Under the pieces are notes generated by a model. That model had not been told where the DNA came from and made no database searches. It saw nothing but the letters and a program-made list of their open reading frames with translations. Shown in pieces: positions 9,392 through 18,063 of a stretch of DNA of 34,330 nt (position 1 is its first letter; each line of letters opens with the position of its first letter). Made by a program: the position numbers and the translations under genes. This DNA comes from Acidimicrobiales bacterium (GTDB lineage Bacteria > Actinomycetota > Acidimicrobiia > Acidimicrobiales > JAMCQF01): positions 1 through 34,330 of the forward strand of contig DAHXND010000133.1 in NCBI GenBank assembly GCA_027366675.1. The letters run 5' to 3'.

Positions 9392-10431
9392 ACGACGTGG
9401 CTCCACGGGGGGAGGCCGGCTTCCCTGCGACGGTCCGGCCCTCTGTAGATGGTCTGACCGGCCTGCTGCTCTGCTCTTACGGCAGCCCCTCCAACATGTC
9501 CGGCATCCCTGCTTTCTATACCGATATAAGGGGAGGGCATGCCCCGACCGAGGAAGAGCAGGCCGATCTGTTACGCCGCTATGAGGCGATCGGGGGCGTA
9601 TCGCCGCTGGCGGAGAGGACGGATGCCCAGGCCAATGGGTTGGCGCTTGCACTCGAGGGCTCGGAGCCGGGCAGCTGGGTGCTCAGATCGGGAACCAAGC
9701 ACGGGCATCCGAGGATCGAGTCCGCCATGGCCGAGCTGCTCGAAGGGGGGGTGGAGCGTGTCGTGGGGATCACGCTCGCGCCCCACTACTCCACGCTTTC
9801 CGTGGGCGATTACGAAGCGCGAGCTCGCGCAGCCAGGGATGCCTGGGAGTCTGGCTCGCGAGCGAGCAGGACCCGCGTGCCATTCGCCATGGCTCCATGC
9901 TGGCACCTGCATCCGGGGTTCGTGGCGCTAATGGCTCAGCGTGTGGCTGGCGCCATCTCCGCACTCATGGATCGCGGCCATGATGTTGCGGCGATTGCCA
10001 CGGTGTTCAGCGCTCACAGCCTCCCGAGGGCCCCGTTGCTCGGTGTCCGCGACCCCTACGCGGCACAGCTCAGGGCGTCAGCGCAGAAGATAGCGGCATC
10101 TTCGGGCGTGAGCTCCTGGTCGCTCGCCTGGCAAAGCGCTCCGGTGCGGGCGAGGGCCGCGTGGCTGGGCCCAGACGTGGCCAATCGCCTGAGGTACCTG
10201 GCAGAAGCCGGCCAAGAGGCGTGCCTCGTATGTCCCCAGGGCTTCGTAGCTGATCACCTCGAGGTTCTCTACGACCTGGATATCGATGCAGCCAGGATCG
10301 CAGCCGATCTGGGTCTCGACTTCCAGCGGACCGAGTCTCTGAACGACGACACTGCACTCATCGAGGTGCTGGCAAGCGTGGCGCGCTCCACGCGCGAGCT
10401 TCTCGCAGAAGGTGACGCATCTTCATGGTAG
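9388..10431 (+). CDS. hemH: Ferrochelatase (probably a coproporphyrin-type ferrochelatase in this lineage)
   Basis: GLLLCSYGSPSNMSGIPAFYTDIRGGHAP; ATHSL-like FSAHSLPR; ATGA overlap with hemE; part of ORF 9211..10431. Confidence 0.9.
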   Translation: MNDVAPRGEAGFPATVRPSVDGLTGLLLCSYGSPSNMSGIPAFYTDIRGGHAPTEEEQADLLRRYEAIGGVSPLAERTDAQANGLALALEGSEPGSWVLRSGTKHGHPRIESAMAELLEGGVERVVGITLAPHYSTLSVGDYEARARAARDAWESGSRASRTRVPFAMAPCWHLHPGFVALMAQRVAGAISALMDRGHDVAAIATVFSAHSLPRAPLLGVRDPYAAQLRASAQKIAASSGVSSWSLAWQSAPVRARAAWLGPDVANRLRYLAEAGQEACLVCPQGFVADHLEVLYDLDIDAARIAADLGLDFQRTESLNDDTALIEVLASVARSTRELLAEGDASSW

Positions 10432-11993
10432 GAGATCCTCGCCAGAGAGGGCTGGGTCCGTTCTCGCAACGGGTGGCAGTGGTAGGTGGTGGCATAAGCG
10501 GCCTCGCTGCTGCGCACGCCCTATCACGCACGGGCGCCAACGTAGTTCTATACGAGGCATCTTCCAGGCTTGGGGGCAAGATCCGGACTGCTACCTTCAG
10601 GGGGGCAAGGGTGGAGCTGGGACCCGACGCGTTCATCACGAGGACCCTGAGCGCGAGAGCACTTGCCGAACGGCTGGGGCTGGCAGAGGAGCTCGTGGCA
10701 CCACAGCAGGGCCGAGCCTACCTGTGGGCACGTGGAGGCCTGCGAGAGATACCCCGGGGATCCATCTTCGGCGTACCAACCAAGCTATATCCCGTGGCGA
10801 GAAGTGGTATCCTGGGCCCCGTTGGGCTCGCCCGCCTGGGGCTCGACAGGGCAGCGCCAGCGTGGCGATCCTGGCCCAGCTCCGGTGGGAAAAGGCTCGA
10901 CGGGCAGCGCGGCAGGATCTCTTTGGGCCAGGTGGAGGAGCATCTACGCTCTACTATCGACCGGGATATGTCCATAGGTGCGATCATCCGCTGGTATCTG
11001 GGAGCCGAGGCGATGGAGCAGCTCGTGGACCCGTTGCTCGGTGGCATCCATGCCGGGAGCGCAGACCACTTGAGCGCGGCGGCTCTTTTCCCGCAGATAC
11101 TAAGAGCAAGGGAGCTCGCGGAGCGCTCTGGCTCAGGCCTCATGCGCGCACTCGTGGGGCTCCAGGCAGCCGCGCCGCCACCGCCTGGCCGGCGAGAGCC
11201 GCTTTTCCTGACCATAGAGTCTGGGCTCGATACGCTCGTGCGCCGTGTAGTCGATGACCTGGGGCAGGCAGGCGCCGCCATCTCGACCGGGCGGGCGGTG
11301 GAGCGAATCGAGCAGGCGGAAGGCGGTGCCTGGCGCCTCTTTGCTGCCGGTGGTAGGCGTGGTGGGGAGCTCGTGGACGGGCTGGTGCTCGCGACCCCGG
11401 CGGCTGTCACCTCCCGGTTGCTCTCCCCCCACTCACCTGTGGTGGCGAGGCTGCTCGGGAGCGTGCCCAGTGCTTCAGTGGCGGTGGTGACCTTGTGCTA
11501 CAGGCGCGCCGCCATAAGCAGGCCGCGCGATGGAAGCGGGTTCCTTGTCCCGGCTGCCAACCGGAAGATCGTGACCGGGGTGACCTGGCTGTCCCAGAAG
11601 TGGCGCCACATAGCTGATTGCCTGCCAGGCTTCATCGTCATCCGGGCATCTGTGGGAAGGTTCCTGCAGCCAAGAGGGTTGGATCTCGACGACCCCGACC
11701 TGGTGGCAGCGGTCCATGACGAGCTCGGCGAATTCATGGGCCTGCGCGAGCGGCCAATCGACTCACTCGTTACCAGATGGAACGATGCCTTTCCACAGTA
11801 CCTCCCTGGCCACCCAGCTATGTTGGAGCAGATCAGGAGAGATGTGGAGCCACTTCACGCGCTGGCGCTCTGTGGAGCTTCCTTCGGAGGTGTGGGCATC
11901 CCAGCCTGCATCGCGAGCGGGGAGAGGGCAGCCGCGCACGTCTCTGCTGCTCTCTCGAGGGAGGTAGGCGAGGCGGTGCATGCGAATGGCTGA
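10425..11993 (+). CDS. hemY: Protoporphyrinogen/coproporphyrinogen oxidase, FAD-dependent
   Basis: VAVVGGGISGLAAAHALSRTGANVVLYEASSRLGGKIRT; VDPLLGGIHAGSADHLSAAALFP; overlaps hemH end. Confidence 0.92.
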   Translation: MVGDPRQRGLGPFSQRVAVVGGGISGLAAAHALSRTGANVVLYEASSRLGGKIRTATFRGARVELGPDAFITRTLSARALAERLGLAEELVAPQQGRAYLWARGGLREIPRGSIFGVPTKLYPVARSGILGPVGLARLGLDRAAPAWRSWPSSGGKRLDGQRGRISLGQVEEHLRSTIDRDMSIGAIIRWYLGAEAMEQLVDPLLGGIHAGSADHLSAAALFPQILRARELAERSGSGLMRALVGLQAAAPPPPGRREPLFLTIESGLDTLVRRVVDDLGQAGAAISTGRAVERIEQAEGGAWRLFAAGGRRGGELVDGLVLATPAAVTSRLLSPHSPVVARLLGSVPSASVAVVTLCYRRAAISRPRDGSGFLVPAANRKIVTGVTWLSQKWRHIADCLPGFIVIRASVGRFLQPRGLDLDDPDLVAAVHDELGEFMGLRERPIDSLVTRWNDAFPQYLPGHPAMLEQIRRDVEPLHALALCGASFGGVGIPACIASGERAAAHVSAALSREVGEAVHANG

Positions 11994-13722
11994 TCACGCA
12001 TGGCCGGTAGCGCCTGTGGATCTGGGAGAGCGGTACAGGCAGGGGGATGGTGGCGTTCCAGGGGACGAGGGCGAGACCGGCCGCTCCGATCCTGATGGCG
12101 CCGCCGTGGCCAAGCCCTCGGGGTCCGATGGCGCGACAGCATGGCTGAGGTCGCGCCATCGCGGCCTGGCGAGCCTCGTGGCGCTCTCGGCTGGCGTGCT
12201 GCTCGCTGCCTCCGTACCGCCCTGGGGGTTCTGGATACTCGCCTTTCCCGGCGCTGCTCTGCTGTACCTGCTGATCGCGGGATGCAGGCCACGTAGCCGC
12301 CTGTGGCTCGGGTTCCTGGCGGGGGTGGGCCTGTTCGCGCCGGGGCTTGCCTGGTCTATCGGCTTCGATGGCCCGGGAGGGGTGGTGCTCATCGGGTTCG
12401 AGGCTCTGTTCATAGCGGTTGCCTGCCTGCTCACTCCGAGCCGCCGTGCGAGGATCCTGGCATTTCCCGCCGCACTCACCCTCTTGGAGGCAGCGAGGCA
12501 CTCCTGGCCTTTCGGCGGCTTGCCGCTCGCGGGCGTATCGCTGGGGCAGGCGGCTGGCCCGTTTGCCTACGCGGCACGATTGTCGGGCTCCCTCCTCGTG
12601 GGAGCGCTGGTCTGGCTGGGAGGAGCCGTGCTGGGGGAGCTCGTCATCGCTGCGCTGGCTCAGGTGAGGCGTAGGCACCATGAGTGGGGGCACCATGAGT
12701 GGGACCCGGCGGCACCTGCCGGCAGGGCGAAGGACGGTCTCGTCCCCGCCATGATCGGGCTTGGCGTGGTCGCCGCCATCGCTATCGCGGGAGCGCTCGC
12801 GGCGAACGGTGGACCGGCGTTTGCCCACCTGAGGGTGGCCGCGGTTCAAGGTGGAGGCATCAGGGGCCTGCGCTCCATCCAGGTGAGCCCCGTGGTGCCA
12901 TTCAACGCCGAGCTGCGCGAGACGAGGCTGCTCTTCGCTGTCCCGCCGGCCCGGTACCCCCAGCTGGTGCTGTGGCCGGAGGACGTGGTCGGGCTGTCGG
13001 GGCCGCTCACCGGCTCATTCCAGGCGGCCGACCTGGCGACGCTCGCTCGCTCGCTGCACGCGACTCTTCTGGCAGGTGTGACCGAGCCCGTCGGCGCGAC
13101 CCGGTTCAAGAACGAGGTGGTCGGCTGGGGGCCCAACGGGAAGATCGTGGCACATTACGAGGAGATTCACCGTGTTCCCTTCGGAGAATATGTCCCGTAT
13201 AGATCTATCATAGAGCACCTCGCCAACTTGTCAGATATCCCGAGGAATGCAATACCTGGTCACGGTAGCGGCATGATAACGACTCCAGCCGGGCGCTTCG
13301 GCGTTACCATATGCTACGATGTGTTCTTCGGGCATCTCGGGCGCAGGGCGACACGTGCAGGGGGCACGCTCCTTCTGCTTCCGGCGAACACGGCCTCGTA
13401 CACGACGAGCCAGGTTCCCGCCCAGCAGCTCGCCGCCGCCCGGTTGCAGGCGATCGAGAACGGGCGTGACCTCCTGGAGGCGGGCACGACGGGCTTCAGC
13501 TCGGTTATCACGAATGACGGGCAGGTTCTGTCGAGGAGCGAGCTGGTGAAGCCGGCGCTTCTCCTGTCCACGGTTGCGCTCCGGCGCGGGTCTACGCTCT
13601 ACGTGCGTTTCGGTTCGCTTCCGGTGCTGGTTCTTGCCGGGCTGGCCCTGCTCCTGTCGTGGCTCGTGGCAGGAGTGCTCAGACCTGGGCAATATCGACG
13701 AACCGGGCATACTTCTCTATGA
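11980..13722 (+). CDS. lnt: Apolipoprotein N-acyltransferase
   Basis: N-terminal multi-TM plus CN-hydrolase domain: LVLWPEDVVG, HYEEIHRVPFGEYVPYR, GVTICYDVFF. Confidence 0.9.
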   Translation: MRMADHAWPVAPVDLGERYRQGDGGVPGDEGETGRSDPDGAAVAKPSGSDGATAWLRSRHRGLASLVALSAGVLLAASVPPWGFWILAFPGAALLYLLIAGCRPRSRLWLGFLAGVGLFAPGLAWSIGFDGPGGVVLIGFEALFIAVACLLTPSRRARILAFPAALTLLEAARHSWPFGGLPLAGVSLGQAAGPFAYAARLSGSLLVGALVWLGGAVLGELVIAALAQVRRRHHEWGHHEWDPAAPAGRAKDGLVPAMIGLGVVAAIAIAGALAANGGPAFAHLRVAAVQGGGIRGLRSIQVSPVVPFNAELRETRLLFAVPPARYPQLVLWPEDVVGLSGPLTGSFQAADLATLARSLHATLLAGVTEPVGATRFKNEVVGWGPNGKIVAHYEEIHRVPFGEYVPYRSIIEHLANLSDIPRNAIPGHGSGMITTPAGRFGVTICYDVFFGHLGRRATRAGGTLLLLPANTASYTTSQVPAQQLAAARLQAIENGRDLLEAGTTGFSSVITNDGQVLSRSELVKPALLLSTVALRRGSTLYVRFGSLPVLVLAGLALLLSWLVAGVLRPGQYRRTGHTSL

Positions 13723-15052
13723 ACGCGAGCCGGGTCACCCCGGTAGGGCCGTTCCTGTGCTTGGCCACGATGATCTCAGCAGTTCCGCGATCCTCTGATG
13801 CCTGGTTATAGACCTCGTCCCGGTAGATGAACAGCACTACGTCTGCGTCCTGCTCTATCGAGCCGGACTCCCTCAAATCGGCGAGCACCGGCCGCTTGTC
13901 AGCTCGCATCTCGAGGTTACGGGACAGCTGGGAAAGGGCCACGACCGGCACCTCCAGCTCCCGGGCTAATATCTTAAGGCCGCGCGATATCTCCGACACC
14001 TCGACCTGGCGATTCTCGGCCTGGTTCCTGCCGGTCATGAGCTGGAGGTAGTCCACTACCACCAAGCCCAGTGGCTGGCGGCTGGCGAGCCGGCGGGCCT
14101 TTGCCCGTATGTCCATGACCGTGAGGTTCGGGCTGTCGTCGACGTAGAGAGGAGCGTCTCCGAGGCGGGCAACTGCCTGGTTTATCCGTAGCCAATCCCG
14201 CTCCTGCAGCCTGCCGTTCCGCATATGGGTGGCGTCCACCTGCCCGAAGGAGCAGAGAAGCCGGTTGGTGATCTCGATCCTGCTCATCTCCAGCGAGAAG
14301 AGCAGGACGGGGATCTGGTGCGCCGCAGCAGCATTGGCAGCGAGGCCGAGGGCAAAGCTGGTCTTCCCCATGGATGGGCGGGCACCCACCACGACGAGGT
14401 TGGCTTTCTGGAGACCTGCGAGCTGCTCGTCCAGATCCCTATAGCCAGTGGGAACGCCGGTAATCGCCTCACCACGCTCGAACAGGCGCTCCAGGACATC
14501 CAGGCTGTCTCCGATGAGGGTGCGGATCGAGGCGACCGAGTCACCTACCTTCCGGTTCGCTACCTCGAAAACCATGGTCTCGGCGCGATCCAGCACGTCG
14601 TCCACCTGGCTCGTAGGCTCGTAGGCCATCTCCGCGATCTCCTGGCCACATCCGATCAGGCGGCGCATCAGAGCGTATTCCGATACGAGCTTGGCGTAGC
14701 GGGGAGCGCTCGCGATAGCCGGCGTGCCTGCCTGGACCTCGAGCAGGACCGAGCTACCGCCGACGACGTCCAGCAGGCCCATGCGCTTCAGCTCGTCTGC
14801 CACCGTTATGGCGTCCACCGGCTCCCCACGCCTCCAGAGCTCTACGCAGGCCGAGAAGATGTGCCCATGGGAAGGCTTGTAGAAGTCCTCCGCGCCGACC
14901 AGCTCTATGGCCTGGGTCAGGGCGTCCCTGGAGAGAAGGACGGCGCCTATGAGCGATGATTCAGCTTCCAGGTTATGGGGTGGGATCCTTGCCGCTGCGC
15001 GCTCGACCATGGTCGGCTGGCGGCGGCGGGACTCTGCGAGGCTCTGGACCAT
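13679..15052 (-). CDS. dnaB: Replicative DNA helicase
   Basis: IPPHNLEAESSLIGAVLLS, VVGARPSMGKTSFALGLA, SLEMSRIEITNRLL, VDYLQLM; no intein seen. Confidence 0.97.
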   Translation of the reverse strand: MVQSLAESRRRQPTMVERAAARIPPHNLEAESSLIGAVLLSRDALTQAIELVGAEDFYKPSHGHIFSACVELWRRGEPVDAITVADELKRMGLLDVVGGSSVLLEVQAGTPAIASAPRYAKLVSEYALMRRLIGCGQEIAEMAYEPTSQVDDVLDRAETMVFEVANRKVGDSVASIRTLIGDSLDVLERLFERGEAITGVPTGYRDLDEQLAGLQKANLVVVGARPSMGKTSFALGLAANAAAAHQIPVLLFSLEMSRIEITNRLLCSFGQVDATHMRNGRLQERDWLRINQAVARLGDAPLYVDDSPNLTVMDIRAKARRLASRQPLGLVVVDYLQLMTGRNQAENRQVEVSEISRGLKILARELEVPVVALSQLSRNLEMRADKRPVLADLRESGSIEQDADVVLFIYRDEVYNQASEDRGTAEIIVAKHRNGPTGVTRLAFIEKYARFVDIAQV

Positions 15053-15269
15053 GGCCTGTTCACCTTGCCAGACTTTGCCTGTTCATCACGTTAGGAAAAG
15101 CTCTGGATATCCTGTGCATTTTCGGAGGATATCTGTGAGGTCCACAGGCGGGACAGGACTGTGCGAACCTCGCCGTTCGGGGGCAGGACGTAATATGCAC
15201 GAACACGTATTCGATTGTACCAGGCAGTCCGGCCGCCAGGCTCAGGTTCCCATGAGTAGGCTCGGGAGC

Positions 15270-15722
15270 TCAGGCGCCTTCTTCTACCACCTCGACGGTC
15301 AGGACGGTCGTAACGTCCTGGTGTAGCGCTGCCTCGACCTGGTGGGTGCCCAGGGCCTTTATGGGGTCGTCCAGGCGGATCTTGCGCCGGTCCACTTCGG
15401 CCCCTATCTGCTCCTGCACCGCTCTGGCTATGTCGCTCGCCGTGACCGAGCCGAACAGCCGCCCGCCCGCTCCTGCTCTTACTGTGACCTTTATGGAAGC
15501 AGCGCTGATACGAGACGCCAGGAGCTCCGCCCCCTCGCGGTCCCTGGCCTCGCGTAGATCCCTCGAACGGCGCATCTGCTCGGCCTGCGCTGTGACCTTG
15601 TCGCTCGCAAGCACGGCGTGCCCGTAGGGGAGCAGGTAGTTCCGTGCATAGCCGTCACTGGCGTCGACTATGTCGCCCCTTCGTCCCAGGCCTTTCACCG
15701 AGGTTCGTAACAGCACTCTCAC
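15270..15722 (-). CDS. rplI: 50S ribosomal protein L9
   Basis: [44 protein letters not shown] overlap with rpsR stop. Confidence 0.95.
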   Translation of the reverse strand: MRVLLRTSVKGLGRRGDIVDASDGYARNYLLPYGHAVLASDKVTAQAEQMRRSRDLREARDREGAELLASRISAASIKVTVRAGAGGRLFGSVTASDIARAVQEQIGAEVDRRKIRLDDPIKALGTHQVEAALHQDVTTVLTVEVVEEGA

Positions 15723-16288
15723 TGCTCGCTCCCGGCCGGCTCGGCTGCGGTTGCCTGGGATGCGGTTGCCTGGGATGCCGGCACCTCGCCACCCCCAGGC
15801 TCGGACTCCTCGTCCTCTGGTGAATCGGCCGGGAGAAGCTCGTCCTCTGGCGCTCTGGTGACTGGCACTTCTGAGACTGATGTCTCGCTCGCCGGTCCGA
15901 TCCTCTCGGCTGCGCCATCCTCGTGGGGCGCCACCCGAGGTGGCTGCGGTGCGCCGTCGCGGCGCAGTGGACGGCGATCGAAGCGGTCCTCGCGCTCGCG
16001 GGAGTCTCCCATCCTGCGCTCACCGGTCGCGCGCTGGACATAGGGAAGCAGAGCCAGCTCCCGGGCGTTCTTCACCGCCTGGGCTACAGCGCGCTGGTGC
16101 TGGGTGCAGTTCCCGGTGACCCGGCGTGTCCGGATCTTGCCGCGCTCGCTGACGAACTTACGGAGCAGTGCGACATCCTTGTAGTCGATCCACCGGGTGC
16201 CAGAGGCGCAGAACAGGCACGGGCGCTTCTTGGGCTTGCGCAAGGACTCGCGGAGCGCTCTTCTGGAGCGGTCTGGACGGCGCGCCAT
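15719..16288 (-). CDS. rpsR: 30S ribosomal protein S18 with long acidic C-terminal extension
   Basis: Core MARRPDRS...[33 protein letters not shown]...[26 protein letters not shown], then ~106 extra residues. Start at 16288 inside ORF 15719..16465. Confidence 0.93.
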   Translation of the reverse strand: MARRPDRSRRALRESLRKPKKRPCLFCASGTRWIDYKDVALLRKFVSERGKIRTRRVTGNCTQHQRAVAQAVKNARELALLPYVQRATGERRMGDSREREDRFDRRPLRRDGAPQPPRVAPHEDGAAERIGPASETSVSEVPVTRAPEDELLPADSPEDEESEPGGGEVPASQATASQATAAEPAGSEQ

Positions 16289-16289
16289 C

Positions 16290-16772
16290 TCAGAACACAT
16301 CCTCGCCAGGCTCGCCGTATGGGGGAGCGCCATCGTGAGGCCCTGGCCCGGCTGCATAGGAGCTGGAGCCCTGCGTGCCGTAGGAAGAGGGCTCTGCCGT
16401 TCCCTGGCGGCGCTCGCTCTTCGCAACCTGAGCGGTTGCCCAGCGAAGGCTGGGACCCAGGTCATCGGCTATCACCTCGACCTTCGAGCGGCGGTCGCCC
16501 TCCTGGGTCTCCCAAGTTCTCTGCTCCAGGCGGCCTGTGACAATCACCCTGGCTCCCTTCGTGAGGCTCTCGCTCACGTGCTCTGCCAGGTCGCGCCAGC
16601 AGACTATATCGAAGAAAGAGGTAGCCTCTTCCCACGCCTGTGTCTGCCGGTTCTGCCAGCGCCGGTTAACCGCGAGCCCGAAGGTCGCGGTCGCCATCCC
16701 GCTCGGCGTGAACCGCAGCTCCGGCTCGCGGGTGAGATTGCCTACCAGGGTAATGCTGTTCCCATTCGACAT
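16290..16772 (-). CDS. ssb: Single-stranded DNA-binding protein
   Basis: [80 protein letters not shown] before ATG; C-term ...GEDVF. Confidence 0.96.
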   Translation of the reverse strand: MSNGNSITLVGNLTREPELRFTPSGMATATFGLAVNRRWQNRQTQAWEEATSFFDIVCWRDLAEHVSESLTKGARVIVTGRLEQRTWETQEGDRRSKVEVIADDLGPSLRWATAQVAKSERRQGTAEPSSYGTQGSSSYAAGPGPHDGAPPYGEPGEDVF

Positions 16773-16856
16773 GGCATCCTCCTTCCTCTCTGTCGTGCCT
16801 CTACCGTGCAGGCTGGGGCGGCTTCATGCGCGGCGCCAGGCCTGCTCTTCGTCTCT

Positions 16857-17309
16857 TTACTCGTCGCCGTCGAGATCGAGCTCTACGGCCTGCGCATCCG
16901 GCATGGCAGACGGAGCGCCGTCGGGCACGCGGATCACCTTGTGGCGGAGAACCTCGTCTGCCAGGTGCAGCATGCGGCTCATGTCCTGGACGCCAGCCGG
17001 GGCGCCGCGGGCGGTAAGCAGGACGTAGTTCCCCTCGCTCTTGTGCCGGATCTCGTATGCGAGCTGGCGCTTTCCCCAGTGCTCCACGCTCAGGACCTCG
17101 GTTCCTGCCGAACCTGCCTGAGCCGAGGCGCGCTGTATCAGCTCCTCGGTTACCTCTGGGCCGGACTCCGGGTCGAATATGACGACCACCTCGTAGGTTC
17201 GCGCTTGTGACAGCTCGTCGCCCGCGGTCGTGGCCTGGGGCTGTACGGCAGAGCGCGCGCTTGAACGCGATGAGGCACGCGTTGACGCACTCACCTGTGC
17301 GGCGCCCAT
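16857..17309 (-). CDS. rpsF: 30S ribosomal protein S6 with N-terminal extension
   Basis: RTYEVVVIFDPE...VLSVEHWGKRQLAYEIRHKSEGNYVLL; conserved synteny with ssb-rpsR-rplI. Confidence 0.93.
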   Translation of the reverse strand: MGAAQVSASTRASSRSSARSAVQPQATTAGDELSQARTYEVVVIFDPESGPEVTEELIQRASAQAGSAGTEVLSVEHWGKRQLAYEIRHKSEGNYVLLTARGAPAGVQDMSRMLHLADEVLRHKVIRVPDGAPSAMPDAQAVELDLDGDE

Positions 17310-17323
17310 CTATCAATGACCTT

Positions 17324-17351
17324 CATCTAAACATGACCATCTAAACATGAC
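17324..17351. repeat. Perfect 14-bp tandem duplication in rpsF leader, plus a diverged third copy at the rpsF start
   Basis: catctaaacatgac at 17324-17337 and 17338-17351; minus-strand sense GGTCATGTTTAGATG x2 then GGTCATTGATAGATG. Confidence 0.95.
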
Positions 17352-17361
17352 CTCCTTCGGA

Positions 17362-17376
17362 CCCGGCCTTGCCGGG
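17362..17376 (-). promoter_or_regulatory. Small hairpin upstream of a perfect SD (AAGGAGGT, 17350-17357) in rpsF leader
   Basis: CCCGGC-AAG-GCCGGG on the minus strand, just upstream of AAGGAGGT. Confidence 0.5.
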
Positions 17377-17428
17377 GCCCCGATCTGGGGCAGGAAGCAC
17401 TCGCACAGCGCGAGGACAGTTCGCTATC

Positions 17429-17845
17429 TTAGCGTGCCGGCAGCGACCGTGCAGGATGGCCAATCCCCTGCCCACCGAGACTGAAGCGGCGAGCCAGGTG
17501 GTTCCAGGAGCACGAGTGGCAGACCTCGACCACGTAACAGGTGACCTCGCCCTCCCGGCTCCCGAGCAGTGACAGGTCATGCTGGGTGGCTACGCAGCGC
17601 CCGCCGGCAGGTAGGCGTGACCCGAATGCGAAGGTTACGTGAACGAGTTCGTTGCCGTCGCAGATGGGGCAGGCTTCCCCGGCGGGCTTCCCCGCATAGC
17701 GAGCCATGCGTAGAAGCTCAGGGTGAGCGTCGCATACCTCCTCTGCCGTGACAGTGCCTTGGCGGAAGGCCGAGACAACGGTGCTGCGCCGCAAGCCGTA
17801 CTCGACGGTGCCGCCGTTCGCAGGCATCGGCAGCTCGTATGGCAT
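17429..17845 (-). CDS. DUF5318-like actinobacterial protein
   Basis: VEYGLRRSTVVSAFRQGTVTAEEVCDAHPELLRMARYAGKPAGEACPICDGNELVHVTFAFGSRLP...CYVVEVCHSCSWNHL. Start at 17845 inside ORF 17429..17962. Confidence 0.8.
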   Translation of the reverse strand: MPYELPMPANGGTVEYGLRRSTVVSAFRQGTVTAEEVCDAHPELLRMARYAGKPAGEACPICDGNELVHVTFAFGSRLPAGGRCVATQHDLSLLGSREGEVTCYVVEVCHSCSWNHLARRFSLGGQGIGHPARSLPAR

Positions 17846-17881
17846 GTTGCCTTGGGGCACGGCTCCCAGGGTAGTGCGCCT

Positions 17882-17970
17882 GGCGGTCCGCTGCTCGCAC
17901 GGGCAGGTGTCACCACCAAGACCACCAGAGCCGTCCAGCCTGGGGCGGTCCGCTGCCCGCACGGGCAGGT
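17882..17970. repeat. 27-bp direct repeat (26/27) containing palindromes, in the divergent DUF5318/NUDIX promoter region
   Basis: ggcggtccgctg(c/t)tcgcacgggcaggt-type copies at 17882-17908 and 17944-17970; the second contains the perfect palindrome TGCCCGCACGGGCA. Confidence 0.85.
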
Positions 17971-18063
17971 TCCCGGTGACACCCTGGAGGAGCGCTGCTG
18001 GCAGGTGCGTGCTCGTGCCCAGCCTCTGCCCACTACAGGCCGGCCGCTGGTAGCGTCATATCC

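Noticed and set aside
11833-12849. Minus-strand 338-aa ORF across hemY/lnt
   Set aside because: Antisense shadow ORF; low-complexity composition, with conserved genes on the plus strand.
15719-16465. 248-aa ORF as the full rpsR product
   Set aside because: The first 59 codons overlap ssb coding sequence; the canonical S18 start MARRPDRS at 16288 follows the ssb stop directly.
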